Source: an uncultured Collinsella sp. (lineage in GTDB: Bacteria > Actinomycetota > Coriobacteriia > Coriobacteriales > Coriobacteriaceae). From it: a DNA stretch of 64,000 nt. Each line of letters starts with the position of its first letter. Within the stretch, counting starts at the first letter, position 1. A program made the position numbers and the translations under genes. The notes beneath the pieces are model-generated. The model made no database searches. It was given only the letters and a program-made list of their open reading frames with translations, and was not told the origin of the DNA. Below, piece after piece: positions 58,157 through 64,000 of the stretch. The DNA is taken from the NCBI GenBank assembly GCA_959599095.1, contig CAUGGC010000002.1:62001-126000 (forward strand). Direction: 5' to 3'.

Positions 58157-59095
58157 ATGACTACCGACCAGAGGATCGATGTTGCGATTATCGGTGGCGG
58201 TCCCGCGGGTTATGCTGCCGCCATTTATGCGGCGCGCGCCAACCTGACGACGACTGTCCTTGAGCAGGGCATGTCGGGCGGACAGATTGCCACGAGCAAT
58301 GAGATTGAGAATTATCCTGGCATTCCGCTACTGAGCGGTGCCGAACTTGGTGAGCGGTTCCAACAGCATGCTGAAGGCCTGGGGGCTCAGGTTGAATGGA
58401 GTATGGTGACGGGCGTCGATTACGATGCCGATGCGGCTCAATTTACCATCCATCATGACATGGGCGACACAGCGGCCAAGAGCGTCATTGCGTGCATGGG
58501 CGCCACGCCGCGTCCTGCGGGTTTTGTTGGCGAGGACACGTATCGCGGTCGTGGCGTTTCGTACTGCGCGACGTGTGACGGCATGTTCTTCCGTGGCAAA
58601 CAGGTCTTTGTTATTGGAGGTGGCAATTCGGCATGCGAGGAGGCGCTGTTCCTGTCCGACATTGCCAGCAGCGTGACCATCGTGCTGCGTCGCGATCAGT
58701 TCCGTGCACCCGAGGGCGTTGTGAATAAGGTGCTTGCTAAGGACAATATTTCAGTTAGGTACCAAACTAGTATTGTTGAGCTTTCTGGCGAAACGATGCC
58801 CACGACAATCACGTTCAAGGACAATGCGAGTGGCAAAACGCATACTGAGACCTTTGAACCTGGCTCGTTTGGCATTTTTGTCTTTACGGGGACGCAGCCA
58901 CATACCGAGCTTGTTGAGCATCTGGTCGATCTGGGGCCCGATGGCGGCATCCTTACCGATGATTCTATGGCCACCCGCACGCCTGGCCTATTTGCCGCCG
59001 GCGATATCCGCTCCAAGCGTTTACGCCAGGTTGTGACCGCCGTTTCTGACGGAGCCATAGCGGCAACCAGTGCATACGCTTTCCTACGCGGATAA
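58157..59095 (+). CDS. trxB: thioredoxin reductase (NADPH)
   Basis: A 312-residue flavoprotein. FAD binding is VAIIGGGPAGYAAAIYAARA, the redox pair is in YCATCDGMFF, NADP(H) binding is VFVIGGGNSACEEALFLS, and GLFAAGDIRSKRLRQVVTAVSDGAIAA closes the FAD site. It reduces thioredoxin; no thioredoxin gene is adjacent. The ATG at 58157 follows GAGAGGA by six bases, and the longer frame from 58082 reaches back into the divergent promoter region. A terminator follows at 59136. Confidence 0.94.
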   Translation: MTTDQRIDVAIIGGGPAGYAAAIYAARANLTTTVLEQGMSGGQIATSNEIENYPGIPLLSGAELGERFQQHAEGLGAQVEWSMVTGVDYDADAAQFTIHHDMGDTAAKSVIACMGATPRPAGFVGEDTYRGRGVSYCATCDGMFFRGKQVFVIGGGNSACEEALFLSDIASSVTIVLRRDQFRAPEGVVNKVLAKDNISVRYQTSIVELSGETMPTTITFKDNASGKTHTETFEPGSFGIFVFTGTQPHTELVEHLVDLGPDGGILTDDSMATRTPGLFAAGDIRSKRLRQVVTAVSDGAIAATSAYAFLRG

Positions 59096-59135
59096 GTACG
59101 ATAATATATCTTATGTAAGGTTGTTATCTTTAAAC

Positions 59136-59178
59136 AAAGTGGCTGGACGGTGCAACAATGTGCTGTCCAGCCACTTTT
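59136..59178 (+). terminator. Rho-independent terminator of trxB
   Basis: A perfect 13-bp stem (59136-59148 with 59165-59177, AAAGTGGCTGGAC) ends in TTTT. Confidence 0.9.
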
Positions 59179-59199
59179 ACTTAGCGGCTATGTGGTATG

Positions 59200-59220
59200 C
59201 AAAACTAGATAACCTAGAAT
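59200..59220 (+). promoter_or_regulatory. promoter/operator of the DUF1836 gene
   Basis: CAAAACTAGAT (59200-59210) also occurs upstream of degV (60873-60883). TAGAAT (59215-59220) and TATAGT (59225-59230) are candidate -10 boxes, so a protein on this site would block transcription. Confidence 0.4.
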
Positions 59221-59249
59221 ACAATATAGTTAACGAACGGAGGACCCTT

Positions 59250-59861
59250 ATGAACCACGTTAAACATGTTATCCCGATGTCCGATACATCGGTCAGCATT
59301 AAGCCCGAGGATATTCAACCGACGGTGCTGCCGGATGCATTTATTCAGTCCGATATGGTGGGTAAACTCAACGCGTTGAGCCTGCCACGCTATGACCAGC
59401 TGCCCAATGTAACGCTCTATCGCGATCAGGTTATTGAATATGTTGCGCTGTGGATGGAGCCGCTTTCGATTTGCGTAGAGCAGCCCGTTATCACGCCTTC
59501 AATGATCAATAACTACGTGAAGGTCGGCCTCGTTCCCGCTCCGGTTAAAAAACAGTATGGCCGTGAGCAGATTGCGCGTCTTATCGCCATTTGTATCTTT
59601 AAGCAGGTGCTGCCCATCGCTGCGGTTCAGGCGCTCTTTAATATTCAGCGCTTGAGCTATGACGCTCCGACGGCTTTCGATTATGTAGTCGATCAACTTG
59701 AGGCATCGATTCGTGCGGCGTTTTCCGTCGAGCAGACTTCCGTGCCCGATACCGCACATCAGGTTACACGCGAATCACTGCTCGTACGCAGTGCAGTATC
59801 GTCCTTCGTTTCGAAGGCATACCTGATGAGCTATCTCAAGTTTAATGGGTTTAATAACTAA
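59250..59861 (+). CDS. DUF1836 domain protein, probable DNA-binding regulator
   Basis: A 203-residue protein. Residues ~85-145 (ITPSMINNYVKVGLVPAPVKKQYGREQIARLIAICIFKQVL) fit DUF1836, which resembles a MerR-type winged helix: 'T-x-S-M-I-N-N-Y-x-K' followed by the wing 'Y-x-R-E-Q-I-A-R-L'. No effector domain is recognised. CGGAGGA lies before the ATG at 59250; upstream codons in the same frame run through the trxB terminator. It converges with degV, whose promoter shares an 11-base motif with its own, so it may regulate both. Confidence 0.75.
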   Translation: MNHVKHVIPMSDTSVSIKPEDIQPTVLPDAFIQSDMVGKLNALSLPRYDQLPNVTLYRDQVIEYVALWMEPLSICVEQPVITPSMINNYVKVGLVPAPVKKQYGREQIARLIAICIFKQVLPIAAVQALFNIQRLSYDAPTAFDYVVDQLEASIRAAFSVEQTSVPDTAHQVTRESLLVRSAVSSFVSKAYLMSYLKFNGFNN

Positions 59862-59875
59862 CTGAGGTATAAGAC

Positions 59876-59912
59876 GGGCGGAATAAAGAGCCACTGGCCC
59901 CTTATCCCGCCC
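59876..59912. terminator. terminator between the DUF1836 gene and degV
   Basis: GGGCGGAATAA (59876-59886) pairs with TTATCCCGCCC (59902-59912), 10 of 11 positions, in the 72-base gap between the convergent genes. T-tracts are weak. Confidence 0.6.
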
Positions 59913-59933
59913 GCGCGTTTGACTAGTTGGACA

Positions 59934-60800
59934 TTATCGACCCGAAGCCACGCCCATGCCGTAACCGATGATGAGACCGTGCATCTCGGCGTAATAGGAA
60001 TCTAGCCCGTTGCAGGGCATGATAATCGTCTTGGAGCCGGGCCAATGCTCCACAATGCGGCTGGCTAGTGCCTGGGCGCCCGTCTCATTCTCGACGTGGT
60101 CGATAACGACCTCGCCGCCCGTGAAACCCTCGGCCTCCATGGTGTCAATAATCTTGTTGAGCATCTTCTTTTCGCCACGCGTGTGCCCAACGAGTTCAAT
60201 TTCGCCCACCTCGCTCGCCGTGCCCAAAATGCGGATATTGAGCTTGTTGGCAATAACACCGGCCGCCTTAGGGATGCGTCCGGCCTTCGCAAGGTTTTCG
60301 TAATTGCATAAACTAAAGAGGATCTTGCTGTTCTGCTCCAAGCTATCGAAGTAGGCGCAGGCATCCTCAAACGAAACATTTGGATTGCTTGCAAGATAGC
60401 AGTCGAACAGCAGGAAAATTAGATCCATTTTGCCACCTGCGGCTCGCGAGTTAACCAAATGAATCTGACGGTTGGGCTCCTCGGCAAGCACCATGTCACG
60501 TGCGGTGGCCGCGGCATTGTAGCTTCCCGAGACTCCCTCGGAGATGGGCATGCAGATCGTCTTGTCGGCAAGCTTAAAAAGCTCAGCCCACTCCCCTACG
60601 CTTGGGCAGGCGCTCGATGATGCGCTGGATTCCGATTGAATGGCAACATTAAGCTCGTGAACATCGAGTGAGAGGTCATCGACAAATTCACGCTCCCCTA
60701 CTCGGATTTTAAGAGGCGCGAATGCAAAGGTGGTATGAGGTGCGGTTGGTTGCCAATCGCGAAGATTGCAGCTCGAATCTGAGATAAGTGCCCAGCTCAT
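59934..60800 (-). CDS. DegV family fatty-acid-binding protein
   Basis: A 288-residue protein of the DegV/FakB type, which binds a fatty acid and presents it to the kinase FakA. SDSSCNL at the start, SSACPSVGEWAELF, and PISEGVSGSYNAAATARDM are the conserved lipid-site segments. The fatty-acid specificity is not readable and no fakA is in the window. AGGA precedes the ATG. The promoter has TATAAT (minus strand, 60830-60835), and an ATCTAGT-N7-ACTAGAT dyad lies at 60863-60883. Confidence 0.88.
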   Translation of the reverse strand: MSWALISDSSCNLRDWQPTAPHTTFAFAPLKIRVGEREFVDDLSLDVHELNVAIQSESSASSSACPSVGEWAELFKLADKTICMPISEGVSGSYNAAATARDMVLAEEPNRQIHLVNSRAAGGKMDLIFLLFDCYLASNPNVSFEDACAYFDSLEQNSKILFSLCNYENLAKAGRIPKAAGVIANKLNIRILGTASEVGEIELVGHTRGEKKMLNKIIDTMEAEGFTGGEVVIDHVENETGAQALASRIVEHWPGSKTIIMPCNGLDSYYAEMHGLIIGYGMGVASGR

Positions 60801-60829
60801 TGAGGGTCCTTTCTAGTTGTTCCTCAACA

Positions 60830-60835
60830 ATTATA
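60830..60835 (-). promoter_or_regulatory. -10 box of degV
   Basis: A consensus TATAAT on the minus strand, 30 bases before the start codon. No clear -35 is visible. Confidence 0.55.
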
Positions 60836-60862
60836 GCTATCTTTTGGACAGACGTTGTGCAT

Positions 60863-60883
60863 ATCTAGTATTCAAAACTAGAT
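60863..60883. promoter_or_regulatory. dyad upstream of degV
   Basis: ATCTAGT-N7-ACTAGAT is a perfect 7-bp inverted repeat. Its right half lies in CAAAACTAGAT, shared with the DUF1836 promoter. Confidence 0.45.
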
Positions 60884-60922
60884 TGTTGCTTATTCGCAAA
60901 ACGGGCGGTCGAGATAAAAGAA

Positions 60923-60953
60923 TGGACCTCGCTCCCAAAGGATACGAGGTCCA
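60923..60953 (-). terminator. Rho-independent terminator of the NlpC/P60 gene
   Basis: TGGACCTCG (60923-60931) pairs with CGAGGTCCA (60945-60953). On the minus strand ATTCTTTTATC follows, 25 bases after the stop codon. Confidence 0.8.
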
Positions 60954-60977
60954 CCTTCGTTTGCTGAGTTAAAACAT

Positions 60978-62099
60978 TTAGTAACGTACGAAGATGTAGT
61001 TGTTGTTCATGCCAGCGGCAACGGAGCTGATGATAACGCCCGTCTTGTAGTCGGAAGCATGGATCATCTGGCCGTTACCAATGTAGATGCCGGTATGGTA
61101 GGAGTTAACCACGACATCACCAGGCTGGGGATCGGACACGCGGGTCCAGCCCATGAAGGTGCCCGTGGTGCCAAGGCGGCAATAACGGCCGGTGAGGCAG
61201 TAGCTTACAAAGCCGGAGCAGTCAAAGCTGTTTGGGCCAATGCCGCCCCAAGAGTAAGCGTATCCGAGCTTGCTGTAGGCGCGCGAAACAACGGAACCGC
61301 CGTCAACGGACTGGCTCGGTGCGGAAGGCGTCGGAGTCGGAGCGGGCGTCACGGGCTGCGGCGTGGGAGCAGGAGCGGGCGTAGGCGCGGGCGTGTTGCC
61401 GCCGCCGTTGTTGGTCGTACCGCCACCATTGTTGGTGTTTTCAGTCGTACCGGCGGTATCGTTGCTCACCGTGGCCTTTTCGGCGGTGCTGGCATTAATG
61501 CCAGCCTGCAGCGCGGCGTTGGCCTCGGCCTCGGCAGCAAGCTCGGCCTGCAGCTGAGAATCCAGGGAGTTCACGACACTCTGGGCCTCAGCCTGCTGGG
61601 CATTGAGCTCGTCGACCTTCTTCTGCGTCGCGGCGACGTTCTTCTCCTGCTCGGTCTGCTTATCGGTGAGCTGCTGCTTAAGGTCCTTGACCTCCTGAAT
61701 GGTCTGGGCCTGCTTGTCGGACACCTTACCGTAGTAGAAGAGACGGTTGAGCATGTCGCCCAGATCGTCGACGCCTGTCAGAACCTGAAGAAGGCTCAGA
61801 CCGCCGGTCTTGTACTCACCGGCAACGTAGTTGGATAGCTTTGCCTGACCTTCGGCAATCTCTTGCTGCTTTTGTGTGATCTCGCCTGCAGTCTGATCAA
61901 GCTCCTGCGTCTGTGCGGAGAGTTCTTCATGAATTTGCTGGGTTTGGGTGCCAATCTGCTCGAGCTTGGTACGAGCAGCGGCAAGGTCGGATGCGGTATC
62001 GGCGTAGGCCGGAGCCACGAGGCCCAGGCCCAAAACACAAGCGAGGGTTGCCGTAGCAGCGCAGCGTGCCATGTTTTTGTGCGTATTTGCTGTGCGCAT
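60978..62099 (-). CDS. secreted NlpC/P60 peptidoglycan endopeptidase
   Basis: A 373-residue exported hydrolase. The signal peptide (about 1-33) ends in AYA-DT. Residues ~35-215 are a PcsB/RipA-like coiled coil rich in Gln and Glu. A Pro/Thr-rich linker with repeated PAPTP units follows, then a C-terminal NlpC/P60 domain. Catalytic Cys is in DCSGFVSYC and His in SYHTGIYIGNG, with a third residue likely in MIHASDY. It should cut stem peptides, probably at daughter-cell separation; the coiled coil often inhibits until a partner (FtsEX in related proteins) releases it. AAAGGAAGC precedes the ATG. Confidence 0.93.
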   Translation of the reverse strand: MRTANTHKNMARCAATATLACVLGLGLVAPAYADTASDLAAARTKLEQIGTQTQQIHEELSAQTQELDQTAGEITQKQQEIAEGQAKLSNYVAGEYKTGGLSLLQVLTGVDDLGDMLNRLFYYGKVSDKQAQTIQEVKDLKQQLTDKQTEQEKNVAATQKKVDELNAQQAEAQSVVNSLDSQLQAELAAEAEANAALQAGINASTAEKATVSNDTAGTTENTNNGGGTTNNGGGNTPAPTPAPAPTPQPVTPAPTPTPSAPSQSVDGGSVVSRAYSKLGYAYSWGGIGPNSFDCSGFVSYCLTGRYCRLGTTGTFMGWTRVSDPQPGDVVVNSYHTGIYIGNGQMIHASDYKTGVIISSVAAGMNNNYIFVRY

Positions 62100-62131
62100 G
62101 AAGCTTCCTTTCCGGTATCTAAGGGTAGCGG

Positions 62132-62662
62132 CTAGTCCACCGTTACCAGACTAAAGAGCTCAACGTCCTCGTTAGAAGGCGTGAGCTTCTTGCGCGGGTT
62201 GAGAAACGCAAGCTCAAGGATACAACCGTAACCTACAAGCTTTGCGCCCATATCTCGCACCAGTTTACCTGTTGCCTCGACGGTTCCGCCCGTCGCGACC
62301 AAGTCGTCCAGAATCAACACGGTATCTTTAGAGCTGATGGCATCGGCGTGGATCTCGATAGAATCCGTTCCATACTCGAGCTCGTAGCTCTCGCTGACCG
62401 TCTTGCGCGGCAGTTTGCCCGGCTTACGTGCGGGAACAAAGCCGGCACCCAGGGCGACGGCCACGGGCACACCGACCATAAAGCCGCGGGCCTCAGGTCC
62501 TACGACCTTGGTAATGCCCATGTCGGCAAAATGCTCGGTCAGCGCATCCACCATGGCCTTCAGGGCCTCGGGATTGCCAAAGAGCGGTGTGATGTCCTTA
62601 AAGACGACTCCGGACTCGGGATAGTCGGGGATATCGACGATATGAGATTCGAAGTCGTACAT
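62132..62662 (-). CDS. apt: adenine phosphoribosyltransferase
   Basis: A 176-residue salvage enzyme making AMP from adenine and PRPP. SHIVDIPDYPESGVVFKDITPLF is the N-terminal flap region, EARGFMVGVPVA binds adenine, and the PRPP loop is VLILDDLVATGGT. AAAGGTCACCC lies before the ATG. It lies between the MerR gene upstream (36-base gap) and the NlpC gene downstream (33-base gap) on the same strand, so it may be carried on the transcript of the FHA-MerR pair. Confidence 0.95.
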   Translation of the reverse strand: MYDFESHIVDIPDYPESGVVFKDITPLFGNPEALKAMVDALTEHFADMGITKVVGPEARGFMVGVPVAVALGAGFVPARKPGKLPRKTVSESYELEYGTDSIEIHADAISSKDTVLILDDLVATGGTVEATGKLVRDMGAKLVGYGCILELAFLNPRKKLTPSNEDVELFSLVTVD

Positions 62663-62697
62663 GGGTGACCTTTCATGGATTGCCGGGTTAACGGCGG

Positions 62698-63582
62698 TTA
62701 TTTACCCGTGTTAGCAGACGGGTTATGCGAGGGGACGACGACCTTGGACGGCTGCACGAGCGACTCGTCGTGCGCGGCAACCGCGGGGACGCTTGCCCCA
62801 TCGCTTTTAGCCTTGGTGGATTCGGAACGCGCAATCTCCTCGTCGAGGGCATCGATGTCAGCGTCCTCGACCACGGCGTTGAGCGACTCAAAGACACGGT
62901 TCTTAAGGAGCGCGGTGTGCACACCCTCGGTGAGGTCGTGCAGCTTCTTAAAAGCGCGCTCGAGCTTGGCGTCGCGCTCGTCATCGGAAGTATCCATGCC
63001 AAGCATGCTCACGAGAACCTGCTCAAACATCGAAGACTCGCGGTTTGCCGACGATACGTACTGACGCAGGTTGCGCGGCTCAATGTGGAAGCGCGACAGC
63101 TCCGAGCAGTAACGGATAATCGGGAAATCGCGACCATCGACAAGTTCGCGGTTCTGCGGGCTCTTGATGATGCGGATAAGATCGTTTTCGGCAAGGGAGC
63201 GGATAAACGAAATCTCGACGCCGAGCATGTCGGGGATCGTCTCGATGGGATGCAGCTTTTGCTTGGTTTCCTTGGGCTCCGTCTTAAGCGGAACATCGGA
63301 CAGAAGACCCACCTCGTAAGCCAACGTGGACAGGTCCGTTGCGTTTTCCAGTCGCTGCTTAATGACGTTGAGCGGCATGTAACGGGTCTTCTGCAGGTGC
63401 AGGATGACCTCGAGACGGTCAACGTCTTCCTTGGAGTACTGGCGATACCCCTTAGGCGTACGATGAGGGGTGATGAGCCCCTCATCTTCTAGAAATCTAA
63501 TTTTTGAGTTCGATAGATCGGGGTATGCGCCTCGAAGTAGATTGACGACCTGGCCGATACTCAGATAGTTGCGTTCGGCCAT
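62698..63582 (-). CDS. MerR-family regulator (FtsR-like)
   Basis: A 294-residue regulator. A MerR winged-helix domain (8-80: LSIGQVVNLLRGAYPDLSNSKIRFLEDEGLITPHRTPKGYRQYSKEDVDRL) lacks the usual metal-binding cysteines. The long C-terminal part has a second helical region (about 105-215) and a low-complexity tail. Size, and a position right after an FHA gene, match the Rv1828/FtsR regulator of Actinobacteria, which controls ftsZ in Corynebacterium. The target here is unknown. It starts three bases after the FHA gene's stop. Confidence 0.82.
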   Translation of the reverse strand: MAERNYLSIGQVVNLLRGAYPDLSNSKIRFLEDEGLITPHRTPKGYRQYSKEDVDRLEVILHLQKTRYMPLNVIKQRLENATDLSTLAYEVGLLSDVPLKTEPKETKQKLHPIETIPDMLGVEISFIRSLAENDLIRIIKSPQNRELVDGRDFPIIRYCSELSRFHIEPRNLRQYVSSANRESSMFEQVLVSMLGMDTSDDERDAKLERAFKKLHDLTEGVHTALLKNRVFESLNAVVEDADIDALDEEIARSESTKAKSDGASVPAVAAHDESLVQPSKVVVPSHNPSANTGK

Positions 63583-63585
63583 TAC

Positions 63586-63999
63586 CTACTCACCGGTTTC
63601 GATGCGCTCCGGCGTGCTCTCGTGGTAGATGAGCGTGAACGTACCGATCTGAACGGAAGAGCCGTCGTGCAGCGGAGCACCGTTGACGATGGCGCCGTCG
63701 ACCCAGGTGCCGTTGAGCGAGCCCAGATCCTCAATACGGGCGCCCAGGCCCTCGCGAATAATGCGTGCGTGGCTGCGCGAGACAGTCATGTCGTTGAGGA
63801 AGATGCCGTTCGCGGGATCGCGGCCGATGGTGGTCACGTCGTCCTCGAGCTCAAAGGCAGCTCCGGTCTGCGGGCCCTTGACGATGGACAGAACCGGAGC
63901 GGTGATGCGCACGTTGGCCATGAGGTCGGGAACGGTGACATCGCTCGAAGGAACACGGAAAACGCAGGTAGCGTCCGCAGTCTTATCGTTCTGAGGCAT
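63586..63999 (-). CDS. FHA-domain protein (GarA/OdhI-like)
   Basis: A 137-residue protein with a C-terminal forkhead-associated domain (about 45-125). TTIGRDPANGIFLNDMTVSRSHARI and DLGSLNGTWVDG carry the Arg, Ser-x-x-His and Asn phosphothreonine-binding residues. The N-terminal tail DATCVFRVP aligns with the ETTSVFR phospho-switch of GarA/OdhI but has a single Thr (Thr11). In those proteins a Ser/Thr kinase phosphorylates the tail, which folds back onto the FHA domain and stops inhibition of 2-oxoglutarate metabolism. The gene is complete, its ATG ending one base from the window edge. Confidence 0.82.
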   Translation of the reverse strand: MPQNDKTADATCVFRVPSSDVTVPDLMANVRITAPVLSIVKGPQTGAAFELEDDVTTIGRDPANGIFLNDMTVSRSHARIIREGLGARIEDLGSLNGTWVDGAIVNGAPLHDGSSVQIGTFTLIYHESTPERIETGE

Positions 64000-64000
64000 A

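Overview
The window is a GC-rich, gene-dense stretch of a bacterial chromosome, almost entirely housekeeping. An actinobacterial-type integration host factor (mIHF) next to gmk, an FHA/MerR pair like garA-ftsR, a lexA/LysM/nrdR cluster and SOS boxes of the CGAAC-N4-GTTCG type point to Actinobacteria. The large AdhE, SpoVS, RNase Y plus RNase J and NAD-type PyrDK fit an anaerobic gut member of the Coriobacteriia. Collinsella is my best guess; this rests on gene content from memory, not on a search. I see no prophage, CRISPR array, rRNA or tRNA.

Layout. 1-2216: end of ispG, then proS. 2395-5897 (minus strand): a phosphotransferase-fold protein and the two-domain fermentative AdhE. 5898-6399: a palindrome in the adhE promoter region and a decayed REP-associated transposase between 17-bp inverted repeats. 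6400-6588 (minus): rpmB. 7039-12362: pyrimidine operon pyrR-B-C-K-D-F (carAB and pyrE are not here). 12602-15012: mihF-gmk-rpoZ-thiI. 15226-19280: comEA-comEC-holA. 19414-23871: rpsT, lepA, dus, hemW. 23930-31270: two tandem dnaJ genes, the first ending in membrane segments, then mtaB-phoH-ybeY-dgkA-era-recO. 31409-34084: rpsO and pnp. 34144-35168: a sugar O-acetyltransferase between two inverted copies of a structured element. 35359-44408: rnj-ftsK-rodZ-like-yajQ-rimO-pgsA-cinA. 44666-53455: recA-recX-rny-GHKL protein-spoVS-miaB-miaA-hflX. 53440-56344: lexA with a membrane acyltransferase-like gene (minus strand), diverging from a LysM protein, nrdR and dut. 56345-56736: three very long hairpins. 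56737-63999: a GT28-like glycosyltransferase, trxB, DUF1836 regulator, DegV, NlpC/P60 endopeptidase, apt, MerR regulator and FHA protein.

How the parts connect. Three RNA-decay enzymes (PNPase, RNase J, RNase Y) plus YbeY lie within about 20 kb. recA and lexA both carry SOS boxes. lexA has three such half-palindromes spaced exactly 28 bp apart in the promoter it shares with a LysM membrane protein, which sits where other bacteria keep an SOS division inhibitor. Upstream of both comEA-comEC and recA is the same 25-bp box, TTTGGTTGG-N-TTTTGG-N3-GACCGC, suggesting a shared competence/recombination control.

The observations I would follow first are that shared box, the two inverted structured elements around the acetyltransferase (three compensatory base-pair changes between copies), and the two giant hairpins after dut, which share a loop sequence but have unrelated yet self-complementary arms.
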